Shown: positions 12,341 through 23,271 of the stretch, one piece after another
Numbering within the stretch: position 1 is the first letter of the stretch
Layout: each line of letters starts with the position of its first letter
Origin: Sordariomycetes sp. S80-01Y
Taxonomy: Eukaryota; Ascomycota; Sordariomycetes
DNA: 64,000 bases
Reading direction: 5' to 3'
NCBI GenBank assembly: GCA_037042185.1
Contig: JAXQJY010000029.1
Span: forward strand, 1,612,001 to 1,676,000
Notes under the pieces: generated by a model
Seen by the model: only the letters and a program-made list of their open reading frames with translations
Databases searched by the model: none
What the model was told of the DNA's origin: nothing
Position numbers and translations under genes: made by a program

Positions 12341-13202
12341 GGATGGGCACCAGGGGCCGTCGAGAAACTCTGCTGCGGCGTGCTCTGCTCCTGCGCCGAG
12401 CGAGGTGGCCCGGGGAGGCGCCTGAGTGGTGGATACGAGAGCCTTTGATTTGGAAAGATTCGCTGAGGCTGTTGGTCTTCGAGGCTGTTGGGCTTCGTTG
12501 CTGTTGTGATTCAATGACCGCATTGTGCAAACTACTGATACCAGGTCCTATGCTACCAGGGGGGCTCGTGTAAACGCGTTGTTGTCTTTTGTTCGACCCG
12601 CTGACATTGAATGTATTTGATCGCGCGAGGTGGGGGTGGACGGGTTTCAAGAGCTTTATTAGATACCTCAATTGCATTGCATTGTTCGCACGCATCGAGA
12701 TTCAGAGGTGAGGATGATCGGCTTCGACTTCGTCATCGTATCCCTTCGCATTGCTGTGATCATGATCGTCTCATCCCTGGTTGGCCAGCCTCCCCTTTTC
12801 AAGATATTCATTCCACTCTGTTTTGGAGCAGATCACGTCAAGCAGCCCCAGAAAAGGACCAGAACGTCCGTCACGGTACCCCGTAGCGGTGAGTGGATCA
12901 ACAGCTCCTCCGACACCGGGCTAGATTTCGTAACTCTGGAGTTGAATTGACCAATCGAACGGCCTCGGGAGACCCGACCGACACGTCGGTCGGGTCATCC
13001 GACCTCTCCTCCACATTCTCTCACCCAAACGTCACTGAATGGGACCTCGAAGGCCCCACCCGCCGCACCTGCCCGCGATAAGCCGGTGTCTTAAACCAAA
13101 CAGCTCCAGAAAGCTTTCACTTTTCTTCAACTTCACTCCCCCTTCAGACCTCCCCTATTTGACCTCGTTGTTTTGTGCTTTGCGAGGATTCAAGAAGTCA
13201 AG
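12341..13202. other. Intergenic, 3' UTR of phosphatase gene and P5C dehydrogenase promoter
   Basis: An 860-bp spacer between two plus-strand genes. It contains a CCAAT box near 12950, a perfect 26-bp palindrome (listed separately) and a pyrimidine-rich tract (about 13110-13160) just before the P5C dehydrogenase start, typical of fungal promoters. No credible gene seen. Confidence 0.65.
12971..12996. promoter_or_regulatory. Perfect 12+2+12-bp palindrome upstream of P5C dehydrogenase
   Basis: Left arm GACCCGACCGAC (12971-12982), spacer AC, right arm GTCGGTCGGGTC (12985-12996); the arms are exact reverse complements. It lies 207 bp before the ATG. It contains everted CCG/CGG triplets (CCG-N6-CGG inside, CCG-N14-CGG outside), the kind of element bound by Zn2Cys6 dimers. 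Proline-catabolism genes in yeast and Aspergillus are controlled by such factors (Put3, PrnA), so a regulatory site is a reasonable inference. A different palindrome-binding factor is also possible. Confidence 0.5.
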
Positions 13203-15021
13203 ATGCTGTCACTGAGGTTCAGCAGAGCTGCGACCGCCGGTCTTCGCCGTGCGTCTCCGCAGGTCAAGAACATTCGTGGCCTGGCCACGTTCAAGACCCC
13301 CAAGGTGGCAAACGAGCCCAACGTAAGTTGTCGGGACACTTGGAGCTTGGAATTGAAGCTGATTGTGATAGCACCACTACGCCAAGGGCAGTGCGCAGCG
13401 TGCTGGCTTGACCCAGGCTCTTGAGGATTACCAGAAGAAGGTTCCTCTCACCGTGCCCGTTGTTGTTGGCGGCAAGGAGGTAAGGTTTTATTGAGCTTTC
13501 TCACAGCTTGTTTCTGACAAATTTTAGGTCACTTCTTCCTCACTATCGAAGCAGCTCAACCCCTCCGATCATTCCTCGACCGTTGCCTCCTACCACACCG
13601 CGACCCCGACTGACGTCAAATCCGCCATCGACGCCGCCCTCGCAGCGAAGCCAGCATGGGAGGCGTTGCCTTTCGCCGACCGTGCCGCGGTCTTCCTCAA
13701 GGCCGCCGATCTCGTCGCTACGAAGTACCGCTACGAGATCATGGCCGCCACTATGCTTGGTCAGGGCAAGAATGCCTGGCAAGCTGAGATCGACTCTGCC
13801 GCCGAGTTGGCTGACTTCTTCCGCTTCAACGTCGCCTACGCCGAGGAGCTGTACGCTCAGCAGCCTGTTCACCATGCTCCCACTATCTGGAACCGCCTCG
13901 AGTATCGTGCGCTAGAGGGTTTCGTGTACGCCGTTAGCCCGTTCAACTTCACCGCCATCGCGGGCAACCTGCCAGGTGCCCCAGCTTTGATGGGCAATGT
14001 GGTCGTGTGGAAGCCTAGCGACTTTGCTATCGCGAGCAACTGGCTTGTCTACCAGATTCTGCTGGAGGCGGGTCTGCCCAAGGATGTTATCCAGTTCGTT
14101 CCTGGAAACCCTGAGGAGATCACCAAGACAGTTCTGAACCACAAGGAGTTCGCTGCTCTTCACTATACTGGTAGCACAGCCGTCTTCCGCAAGCTTTATG
14201 GTGCCATTGGACAGGGTGTTGCCGAGGGCCGCTACCGTTCGTACCCTCGCATCGTCGGTGAGACTGGCGGCAAGAACTTCCATTTGGTGCACCCCTCTGC
14301 CGACATCGAGAACGCCGCCATCCAGACTGTCCGCGGCGCGTTCGAATTCCAAGGCCAGAAGTGCAGTGCGACTTCTCGTTTGTATGTCCCCAAGTCCAAG
14401 TGGCCCGAATTCAAGGAAAAGCTCGTCGCCGAGACCGAGAAGCTCACTCAGGGTGTGCCATGGGACCACACCAACTTCAACGGCCCTGTCATCCACGAGG
14501 CCTCCTTCAAGAAGCTCTCCGGAGCCATCGATGAGGCTAAGGACGACAAGGAGCTCAAGCTCGTCACTGGCGGAACCTACGACAACTCCAAGGGCTACTT
14601 CGTCCGTCCCACAGTCTACGAGACCACCAACCCCCAGCACAAGTTCCTCAACACCGAATTCTTCGGCCCCATCCTCACCACGTACGTCTACGACGACTCC
14701 AAGCCCAACGCGTTCGAGGACGCCTGCGCCCTCGTTGACTCTACGTCCGAGTACGGCCTCACCGGCGCTGTCTTCGCCTCCGACCGGGCCGTCATCCGGG
14801 ATGCCGAGGAGCGCCTTCGCAACGCCGCCGGTAACTTCTACGTCAACTGCAAGAGCACTGGCGCAGTTGTTGGGCAGCAGCCTTTCGGAGGTGCTCGCGC
14901 CTCTGGTACGGATGACAAGGCTGGTAGCATGAACCTGTTGACCCGTTTCGTCAACATGAGGGCACTTAAGGAGGAGTTCGTGCCGACCACCAAGGTTGCT
15001 TACCCCAGCAACGAGGCTTGA
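13203..15021 (+). CDS. prnC: Delta-1-pyrroline-5-carboxylate dehydrogenase, mitochondrial
   Basis: Second enzyme of proline breakdown: it oxidises pyrroline-5-carboxylate (glutamate semialdehyde) to glutamate with NAD in the mitochondrial matrix; ortholog of yeast PUT2 and Aspergillus prnC. Exons 13203-13322, 13372-13479 and 13528-15021 (49- and 48-nt introns) encode 573 residues, the usual length. The N-terminus MLSLRFSRAATAGLRRASPQ is a typical mitochondrial presequence. Aldehyde dehydrogenase motifs are intact: FNFTAIAGNLPGAPALMGN, HYTGSTAVF, catalytic Glu321 in GETGGKNFH and catalytic Cys355 in GQKCSATSR. The gene is highly codon-biased, which creates long antisense frames. The palindrome 207 bp upstream may mediate proline induction. 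Identification is near certain. Confidence 0.96.
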
Positions 15022-15927
15022 GGTGGAGTGAAGGGGCAGACGGGCTTGGATTCACGGAGTTTTGCAAAATCTTTGAGATTGTAAGGATATACCTCAATTA
15101 GGCGCCGACGGACGGCGCGTAGTCGGTTATGAATCACGACACATCGTTTAGATTTAGGAAATACACCCCCCGTTATGGGCTGCACGCTGACTGACACCTC
15201 GATTTTTCTGTGCCATCTGGACCCATGGCCTGCATGGCCTGTTTTAGCCCAAACTTGGGTTGCCATCTCACCACCATCCCGTGTCTGACCATCCCAACTC
15301 AAGGCTGGCGCCGCCACGACGCTCACCAAATCTGAGCAATCGAAGAGGGTGAAAGTCGAGGCGAGCCGCACACGTGCCCTCCTCGGAGACCTGCGAACCC
15401 ATCACCGGAGCACGTGAGGCACTTCCCATTCCCGGGACGAAGACGGATTGACGTTGCGCCCCCCGGACTGGGCACCTCGGAGCACGTTGATGGCTGCGGG
15501 CGTCTGATTGGTCGCGTGTTAGCCAGAGGCGGAGGGAGCACGCGACCATTTTCTTGATGATGCTTGGTCAATCGAACCCGTCCTTGCGACCATCAATTAT
15601 GGAGATGATGGTCCCTGGAAAGCGCAGGGCCATGGCAGTGGCCGTCTCTGCGAGGGTGGGTGGACGGAGGGACGTCCTCGGTCGAGCGTTGATGGTCGTG
15701 CTTGTCGACCTTCTTCATCCTCGCCATCCTTCTCCGCCACCGACCAACTCGACACGGCCTCTCACTGCTACAAACATCTGAATTTTGCCTGTGCGCCCAG
15801 TCGTCAACGTACCACTCGGGACAAGAGCTCAGTTTCGGGATCTGCACTCTTATCGCTCTGCGCACCTCATCGCATCACGACTTGCCCTTCTGCCCCAAAC
15901 TCCGCCCTGTCATACTCACATCAAACG
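15022..15927. other. Intergenic, promoter region of the bHLH gene
   Basis: A 0.9-kb spacer between two plus-strand genes. It holds two CACGTG E-boxes (listed separately) and a C/T-rich stretch close to the bHLH start. Open frames here are short and lack motifs. Confidence 0.6.
15371..15416. promoter_or_regulatory. Pair of CACGTG E-boxes
   Basis: Identical CACGTG hexamers at 15371-15376 and 15411-15416, exactly 40 bp apart and about 510-560 bp upstream of a gene whose product has the H-E-R basic residues that select CACGTG. Autoregulation is an inference; the hexamers are seen directly. Confidence 0.45.
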
Positions 15928-17163
15928 ATGCCTCGACCGAATCTGCCGCCCACGCCGGGTTCCTCTACCGACATCAAAGGCCGTGACGGGACTCACAGCT
16001 TGAAGACCCTCCACATGTCCTTCGAGCTTCCCCCGCCGGCAATGCATGATGTCGCACGTGTCTCGCCCGACGACGGCAAGCAGCAGCCCAGCCCTACGTC
16101 GCCTGCGCACCCAACCTCGACGAGCCAGGCGTATCCCATGCAGGCTGCCGAGACGGTCAAGGCCAGGAGGAGAAGTTCGGCTGCGCAGCAGGGCGGCGTG
16201 AAGGAGAGCGGATTTGCGCTGCCGCCGCCGCCGACGAGGAGCAGGAAGATCATTCACATGAAGCCCCCTTCCGAGGAGCCTGTCGACGCTGGTTCATCTC
16301 AGGCATCTGCCTCCAAAGCCAAGGGCGGGAAGACCGCTGCTCCCTCAGCCAAGGCAAGCACCAAGGATAATGTCGCTGGCCCAGGATCTGGTGCGCAGTC
16401 CGGGGGTAAGAAGAAGCAGCCCAGCGCGACCAGTGCCGCCGGAAGGAAGATTGCCAGAAAGACGGCTCATAGTCTTATTGAAAGGAGGAGAAGGAGTAAG
16501 ATGAACGAGGAGTTCGGCGTGCTCAAGGGTCTGATCCCGGCTTGCACGGGGGACATGCACAAACTTGCTATCCTTCAGGTAGGTTCCCCTTTCCAGCAAT
16601 ATCCGAACACGTACACTGACCGGAAATGGCAGGCCTCCATTGAGTATATTCGTTACCTCGAGGATTGTGTCGGCAAGCTCAAGGCCCAGCATGAAGACGA
16701 CCAAGGCCGAGCTCAACTCCCTTCCATCCGGGAGTTCCATCCCACCTTCCAGTCCAACGACGACATCGAGATGGAAGACTCAGAAGCTGTCTCGCCTACC
16801 TTCACCGCACAGCCTGACCCTCATCTACACTCCATCCAGACCTATCAGCCAATGCCCTCGCCAGCATTACAGGCCCAGGACCGCGGACGCCAACAGTCGT
16901 ACTCCTCCGTATCTACGGACCATCAGAGGCACTACAGTTACAGTGGCCAAGCTTCACCGGCATTCGGGCCGCAAGGCGGCTACGTGCCCAGCAATGCTGG
17001 GTCGGCCCTGACGAGCCCGGCGTTGAACCCGCAGAGCGATCTGGACCAGGAGGCCACTGCGGCTCTGCTGATGCTGAACAACGACCGGAGAGGGTACGGC
17101 AACGGGGATGCAAGTAGGCCGGGGAGGAGAGCAGTGTCGGTCAAGGACCTCCTGCAGTCGTAA
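15928..17163 (+). CDS. bHLH transcription factor
   Basis: Basic helix-loop-helix DNA-binding protein. Exons 15928-16578 and 16633-17163 flank a 54-nt intron whose removal joins GDMHKLAILQ to ASIEYIRYLEDCVGKLKAQH, making helix 2 continuous. The product is 393 residues. The bHLH lies at about residues 176-250: basic region KTAHSLIERRRRSKMNEEF, with His, Glu and Arg placed as in CACGTG-binding (class B) factors. The N-terminal half is Pro/Ser/Lys-rich. The C-terminal part is Gln/Ser/Pro-rich with a conserved tail RRAVSVKDLLQS. The domain resembles fungal Esc1/GlcD-gamma-type bHLH proteins; the biological role is not known from sequence. The intron is a multiple of three with no stop, so unspliced RNA would encode an 18-residue insert within the helix-loop-helix. 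Confidence 0.9.
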   Translation: MPRPNLPPTPGSSTDIKGRDGTHSLKTLHMSFELPPPAMHDVARVSPDDGKQQPSPTSPAHPTSTSQAYPMQAAETVKARRRSSAAQQGGVKESGFALPPPPTRSRKIIHMKPPSEEPVDAGSSQASASKAKGGKTAAPSAKASTKDNVAGPGSGAQSGGKKKQPSATSAAGRKIARKTAHSLIERRRRSKMNEEFGVLKGLIPACTGDMHKLAILQVGSPFQQYPNTYTDRKWQASIEYIRYLEDCVGKLKAQHEDDQGRAQLPSIREFHPTFQSNDDIEMEDSEAVSPTFTAQPDPHLHSIQTYQPMPSPALQAQDRGRQQSYSSVSTDHQRHYSYSGQASPAFGPQGGYVPSNAGSALTSPALNPQSDLDQEATAALLMLNNDRRGYGNGDASRPGRRAVSVKDLLQS

Positions 17164-17501
17164 TGATTGGCTGGTTGATTTTTTTTTTTCGTATCTCGGA
17201 CGAAACTTTGTCGTCCTTGAGGCCACTCTTGCTGGATTTCGGTGGAAAGGGTTTGGGTTAAACATACTGGGATAAGGTCTGCTTACCAGCGCGGCGTCTG
17301 GAGTCAAGCCGCAGTAGAAACAAAGGTTTGGTTTTGAGCAGTAGTAGTAACAATGAGTCAATGTAAATAGTCACAGGAGCAATGCACATCGACCCTGCAT
17401 CTTTACAGATTGCATTGACGTCTTCCATGGCCGTGAAGAGGGACTAGATACAGTACTTCTAGAATTACTAGATGTACGGGCAGAGAGAATTGTTGGAATT
17501 C
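17164..17501. other. Convergent 3' spacer
   Basis: 338 bp between the convergent bHLH and PER1 genes, presumably both 3' UTRs. A T-run sits just after the bHLH stop near 17180. Nothing else seen. Confidence 0.6.
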
Positions 17502-18596
17502 CTACGCCTTCAATCGTTCGCCGCCAGCAACCTCGTCTTTTGAGTCCTTGACTAGGAAGCTGAGCTCGTTAGCGTGGCAACAATCTTGCGGAAGGGGGTG
17601 GCTTACTTATACCACAGCACCGTGGGCCCGATCGTCATTAAATGCCACAAACTGTGCGCATCGATACAGCCCAGCCAAGGTGGGAAGTCAAATAATTCCA
17701 TGCTCATAGCAAACATAATCCACGCGACCGCAATACCGGGGTACGTTGTCCACACCCTCCTGCTCTTGCGATACTTGCTCACACTGAACCACGTCCAGAG
17801 AGCATTCTGTACCATCCCACAGACCACATTTGCCGCCATGTTGTAGGTATAGTCCCAGTGAATGCCCTTCAGGTAGCCCACGTGCATGATGTAGAGCAAG
17901 GCGCAGAACAGCGTCCAAGCTCGCAGGACAGAACTGCGTCTCGGCGTGGGAATGTCGAGTCTAAAGATGCGAATGGCGGAGAAATACATGCCATACAGCA
18001 CGTTCATGCCAGCTGCGAAATAGTCCAACTCCTCCGTGACTTGGAAGTCTCTCGAGTGAAAGATTGCGCTGAAGACCCAACTAGCTATTCCGACATATGC
18101 AAAGCCGACATAGAAAGGTCGCATCGTATATGAGCTTGGGATCATCGATCGAACCTTGCGTAGACCCTGCCAATGCGCCCACAGGTTGCCAAGGGAGAAT
18201 AGCACGCTGAAGGGCTCTTGCATGCCGAGGAAGCGGTGGAAGGGCCACTTTCCGTGGAATTGGACGATGGGGAGGGCGGAGGACACGCGACGGGCGGTGA
18301 TGATGTGCTGGCACGTGTAGTCACATTCGGAGGCGCAGTTCCAGAGCATCAAGCGGTGGAGGAAAGCTGTGACGCTGTGTCAGTAGATATTCACGAGGCC
18401 AAGCCTGAAGGAAAACCGTACGGATGGGAGTGTGTGGCCCGTTAGGACCGCAGTTCTCCGTCCTGCAGACCTGGAGACATTGCTTGAAGTCAGGCAGGCG
18501 GTCACCGACGGAAGCTTGCGCGAGGCCGGCGAAGAGGCAAATCGCAAGGACCAGGGAGAGGAGTGTCGTCCTTTGCCTCCCCCTTGAGAGTGTCAT
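17502..18596 (-). CDS. PER1: Per1-like GPI-lipid remodelling protein
   Basis: ER membrane protein needed for lipid remodelling of GPI anchors (removal of the sn-2 acyl chain; yeast PER1, human PGAP3, CREST superfamily). Three exons on the minus strand, 18596-18422, 18366-17607 and 17559-17502, give 330 residues. A signal peptide (TLLSLVLAICLFAGLAQA) is followed by a Cys-rich lumenal segment (CLQVCRTENC, then NCASECDYTCQ after the first splice) and about seven membrane helices. Putative catalytic residues of the family are present: the Ser/His/Asp set in SAIFHSRDF and EELDYF, and the His pair in DAHSLWHLMT. The last splice uses the first of two possible AGs; it restores the family C-terminus NFLVKD, whereas the second AG would shift frame. 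It is divergent from MPS1. Confidence 0.94.
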
Positions 18597-19251
18597 GATG
18601 GCGGCATCGAGGGGTGAAGAAAGTCAAGGGACGAGGCCTGGGGAGGAGAGCCTGGATGCCGTGGTTGGCGGACGGGCCTTTTGGGGTTAGGGGTCTCGGC
18701 TTGCTGGGACATGCCGCGCCGCACGGATTAGTGGGGTTGGAAGCGCATTGGCAGACGTCGATTCAGTGTAGGCGCCCAGAAATCGACATGTTGCTTGATG
18801 AAGACCTGAGGGTGTAAGTCAAGGCTTCCATCCTCATCAATTGCCGTCCTGTGTCGAGCCGGACCAGCCCTTGTCGACCGTTCTACGGAGTAAATGACTG
18901 CCTGGCTTCCCCAACGGCAATCAACGGGGCGCCGCTGGGGCCGAAGGTAATCGCGTCCGGGCCGCCGTTGCTGGGACAACCGTCCGGCTTCCCATTGGCC
19001 GTCCGTTCTAACCTCCAAAATAATGCCCATGTCCACCTGCAATCCTCCTCGCGAAGCACTCACCACTTCCTAACCAGCGCTTTCGACTAATCCAGCAGTT
19101 AGCCCTTGCTTGCTCTCTCGAAGAATGCACCAAACCGACATATAATCAGCTTCTTCCGAAACCTCCCTCCAATTTCGGGTTTTTTTTTCTTGATTCACAA
19201 CAACACCGACCCCACCAGCGAGACGCGTTCGATAGTACACAATCCTACGAT
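18597..19251. other. Divergent promoter, PER1 and MPS1
   Basis: A 655-bp shared upstream region. A TATA-like ACATATAATC lies near 19138, about 110 bp before the MPS1 start, and a run of T/C (19180-19192) follows. No gene seen. Confidence 0.6.
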
Positions 19252-21852
19252 ATGGCGACCGCTTCGCCCACACCTGCGCCAGCGGGTCAGGTCAGACGGG
19301 TATCGCAGAGACAAGCGAGCCTGCGAAGACCGCCGTCGCGCTTATTGCAGACAAGGCAGGGGAGCGAACCGCCTGCAGCGCCTGTTTCGAGCCAACAACA
19401 CAGGACGGAGCAAGCAAATGACGGAGATAGCTCCGAAGATGAGATACCTGTGCCTATGCAGCTCAGTGCTCTCACCAAAGCGCTTTTAAACGACGGAGGA
19501 GAAGTGGTGAGGGCGGCCCAGCCGTCGCCACCGAGGACGAGGAGGCAGGCCAATCTGAACTCGTCGACGTCCTCGGCTACGGAGAGCCGGAGACACCTGC
19601 GTTCTGGTAGCATGCAAGCAAATGGGAGCATGCTGAGCAATGATTCGAAGATCGACAAACCATCGAGTCCTGCGCAGGAGAAGGAAATCAACCCACCTCG
19701 GAAACGGGTTGTCCGGCTAAGCAACACGCCTCAAGGTCTCGGGCCAATTCATCCTAGCAAACGCCGCTCAACATCTGCCTCCAGGCCCAATGGCCGCACC
19801 GGACAGCCTCCTCGACCGAGCAGCCGAAGTGATCACCGCGATGCTTCCGGCGAGCAGCGGCAGGAATACAATGTCGACATCAACACGCCCGGGCAGCCGG
19901 AGCGAGTCGTTCGCATTGTCACTGGTTCCTCTGGCAACCGTAGCCGAGTTGGCTCTTCTGGTCCGTCATCCGGAAGATCACACGACCGTTCTGCCGTGGA
20001 CAGGTCTCAGTTTGAGAGTGACCAGCACGATGAGGAGGATCCCGAGGCTGTTGCTCGCAATGCCCCGCCTGTTAGCGTTGGCAGCATCGCGAATCCTCAA
20101 GGGTCGATGCGTATCAAGCGCACCGGCAAGATTGCTGGAAGTTTTCTCAGTGGTCCCGCACGTCGTGGGCGCAGGCGGCAGAGTGACGAGGACGACGGGC
20201 AGGATGGAGAGGCGCTTCCTGACCATGAGCCGGAGTCGCAACTTCGTCATGATCCTGCTGCTTCGTCGATCTATGCCGACGGGTTTCGCGAGTTCAACTC
20301 TGGAAGCCCTGTTAGTAACAATGCTGCAGCGAGAGCGGAGAGCAGGAAGCAACGCTCTGGCTCTGAGTTGCGCGAAGTCAGGCGATCGCGATCGCCCCCT
20401 GCACAGAGTCAAGCACCTGGGCAAGAGGACAACTTGGACATTCAGATCCCTCCGCCCAAGGTTGCGCTGCCTTCGACGCATGATCAGGAGAATGAGGTAC
20501 CTTCGACTTTCAAGAAGTCGAAGCCCTTGGTAGACGATCTATTCGAGAAGCAGCTCCCTAGTCGTCCTCTGAATGTTGAGGTGAACCTGGCAAGAACTGC
20601 TTCGCCTGAGAGGAAGCCTTTGTCCACGGTCGAAAAGAACACCCCTCATCGACATGCACCGCCGCCGCCACCTAAGATGTCCATTTTGGACGCAGCGACT
20701 TCGAACGCTGGTGCCTCGACAGCCACGCAAAAGCAACGAAGGAACGTCCTCAGGGTGAATGGTAAATGCTACACTAGACTCGACTGCCTCGGTCGGGGAG
20801 GCAGTGCCAAGGTCTACCGCGTGACCGCGGAGAACGGCAAGATGTGCGCTTTGAAGCGCGTTGCTCTAGAGAATGCCGACGAAGCGACCATTAAGGGCTA
20901 CCGTGGCGAGATCGATCTGCTAGGCAAGCTTGCTGGCGTCGAACGGGTCATCAATCTGTTCGACCACGAGATGAACTCTGAGAAACAAGTACTCACACTG
21001 GTATGGCCCCTGTTCGTCCGCTGACATGTTATATACTGACCAATGTAGCTGATGGAAATGGGTGAACTCGATCTTAATACTCTGCTTCGCACACGCCAGA
21101 ACCCTGAGAACGCGAGGTTCGATCCAGTGTTTGTTCGTTACTACTGGAAGGAGATGCTTGAGTGCTTGCAGTCGGTCCACCAGTTCGACATCGTGCACTC
21201 CGATCTCAAGCCTGCAAACTTTGTTCTGGTCAAGGGGCGCTTGAAGCTTATCGACTTCGGTATCGCCAACGCCATTCAGACAGACCAGACTGTCAATGTA
21301 CACCGCGAGACCCAAATAGGCACACCCAACTACATGTCGCCTGAATCGCTCTTGGACTCCAACAACCCTCGGGGTGGTCGCATGGCCGGTCGTCCTAAGC
21401 TCATGAAACTCGGCAAGCCTAGTGACGTCTGGTCGCTGGGCTGCATCCTCTACCAAATGGTCTACGGGTTGCCTCCGTTTGGCCACATTGCCAATCAAAT
21501 GGCTCGCTGCCAAGCAATCATCAACTGGGACCACCCTATCGAGTTTCCTACTCGAGGCATGGGCGGCGCTCCGGTTCCCCCGTCGCTCATTCGTACCTTG
21601 CGCCGTTGCCTGAACCGCGAGGTGCACATGCGCCCGACTTGCGAGGAGCTCTTGCACGACACTGACCCCTTCCTCTACCCGGCCGAGATGAGCGACAAAG
21701 CACTTGCAATTGACGAAGAACTGCTTGGTAAGATCATCCAGAGCGTCGTCATGAAGTGCCGCGACCGCATGCCCACCGATGCCGAAATGAAGCAACACTG
21801 GCCTCAGGCGTATTGGCACAGCGTGAGGAAAAATGTAGCGAGCCGTCAGTGA
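19252..21852 (+). CDS. MPS1: Dual-specificity protein kinase Mps1/TTK
   Basis: Spindle-checkpoint kinase that acts at kinetochores and in spindle-pole duplication. Exons 19252-21000 and 21049-21852 (48-nt intron, GTATGG donor) encode 850 residues. The first ~500 are disordered and rich in Ser, Arg and Pro, as in other fungal Mps1 proteins. The kinase domain starts at LDCLGRGGSAKVYRV (glycine loop), with the lysine in CALKRVAL, the catalytic loop HSDLKPANF (H633, D635) and the LIDFGIANA metal motif. HSD instead of HRD is characteristic of Mps1/TTK. The activation segment contains IGTPNYMSPES. The intron lies within the N-lobe, and splicing joins KQVLTL to LMEMGELDLN. It is divergent from PER1 and convergent with the bL21m gene. 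Identification is firm. Confidence 0.96.
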
Positions 21853-22282
21853 CAGGCTCGTAGCGGTGTTTTGCAAACACAACATTGGCTTTCAGAAGAA
21901 CACAAATACCATAATGACGAATGACGGCGGGACTAGCTGGCAGTATACACTCTAGCTTCGGTGTTTGGGGATCATTGTTACTTTCTTGTCTTTCACTTAG
22001 CTTGTATACCTACTTTACGCGCCTACGATGGCCTATACCCCCTGTATGTAATTCGGGCCAAAGACGGCATAGATGGGGTTGTCTGTTGTTTTGATTTTGC
22101 TCCTGATTCAGAGCGTTTGAATATAGCCTATCAGCGCATGCCTTTTCTCCGGATTGACAACTGATGAAGCAATGAAAGACTTGAAAGATCTTGATACAAA
22201 GCAGACCAGCCTCTTGACACATGCAAATTACACAGTAACTTCCCGATACATATTGTACACAGCTTTTTTATACAATGCCCGC
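21853..22282. other. Convergent 3' spacer
   Basis: 430 bp between the MPS1 and bL21m 3' ends, more AT-rich than its surroundings, consistent with two 3' UTRs. No gene seen. Confidence 0.6.
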
Positions 22283-22900
22283 TCATGCCCCAATGTCTTC
22301 GACATCCTTCAAAGTCAAGTCCGAAATACGCAGGATAGTGTACCTGTGTTTGCTCTTCACCCGCCTCGCCCTCCTCTGTCTCCTCTTGGTCTTGGTCTTG
22401 ATCCTCAGCGGCTCGCTCTCCGTCCCTGTGACGACCGCCCTGCACTCGTAGACCCGCTCGTCGATGTGTGGTGCCCCCTTCATCGTGTAGTCCCTGCTAC
22501 CGATGACGCTGGCCCGGTTCAGCCTCAGCACATCGCCGGGCAGCACGCCGGGCATGCGGAAAGGTAGTCGGATGGAGTCTCCTTCTTGCACCAAGTACGG
22601 GAATCCGTGGATGTGGACCGTGATGTAGTGTCCCGGCTGCGCGGCCAAGAAGGGGAGGAGGTTGCGCACGCTGTCCGCGATGGGCGCCGGCGGTGGTGAA
22701 GGGTGCGACTTCTTGTAGGCTGTAGGACGGGGCTGGGAGGCGGTGGGATTGGCGGCGTTGTTGATGTGGCTTGGGGGAGGCTCGACGATGGGCGCGGTGC
22801 TGTTGAAACAGCGGATGGGGAGGGTTTGCTGTATGGAGGGTGTTGCCGTTGACCGCATGGCGCGGAGACCCGTAATGGGCCGGAGAAGTGCCCTGCTCAT
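22283..22900 (-). CDS. MRPL49: Mitochondrial ribosomal protein bL21m
   Basis: Large-subunit protein of the mitochondrial ribosome, bL21 family (yeast MRPL49). One exon of 205 residues. The N-terminus, MSRALLRPITGLRAMRSTATP followed by more Arg/Ser-rich sequence to about residue 40, is a mitochondrial presequence. The L21 fold starts around residue 90: HYITVHIHGFPYLVQEGD, then LPGDVLRLNRASVIGSRDYT, and the basic RNA-binding segment KTKTKRRQRRARRVKSKHRY. These blocks match the bL21 signature. A Pro-rich linker separates presequence and domain. The start is the first ATG. The gene is divergent from NSA2 (371 bp), so a mitochondrial and a cytosolic ribosome gene may share a promoter. Confidence 0.9.
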   Translation of the reverse strand: MSRALLRPITGLRAMRSTATPSIQQTLPIRCFNSTAPIVEPPPSHINNAANPTASQPRPTAYKKSHPSPPPAPIADSVRNLLPFLAAQPGHYITVHIHGFPYLVQEGDSIRLPFRMPGVLPGDVLRLNRASVIGSRDYTMKGAPHIDERVYECRAVVTGTESEPLRIKTKTKRRQRRARRVKSKHRYTILRISDLTLKDVEDIGA

Positions 22901-23271
22901 TGCTTCGACAGCGGGGCCGCAGACGCGGCAATGATCGAGTCGAATTGGTCGTAACCGTCGTTGAGATTGAAGGTTTGGATCGAGCTTGGAGACCCTGGCA
23001 GAAAAGTTGACGCGCGCTGCCCAGCGAGCTCACCCTCGGTGAGCGCCGGGATGACTCAGCACCACCAGCCCACCAGCCACTCTAATCGACCCCCGACTGC
23101 AGGTGGGGTCATGGCGGGGCATTTTGATTCGTGAGCAGACATGCACCCAACTTTTTTTCCTCGGGGTGACTTTCTGATGCTCGAGAGGCGAACTATTAAC
23201 ATCAACCACCTCCCTTCTCAACACCATCCCATTTCCCCGAGCAGAAGACCCGCCCGGGCACCACCGTCGCC
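22901..23271. other. Divergent promoter, bL21m and NSA2
   Basis: 371 bp between the two starts. A T-rich run lies at 23150-23160. No gene or strong motif seen. Confidence 0.55.

Noticed and set aside
13912-14640. A 242-codon antisense frame in the P5C dehydrogenase gene
   Set aside because: Same cause: codon-biased sense strand. The sense protein is complete and conserved.
15552-15865. Opposed short frames between P5C dehydrogenase and the bHLH gene
   Set aside because: Each is under 95 codons, with random composition, in a promoter-like interval.
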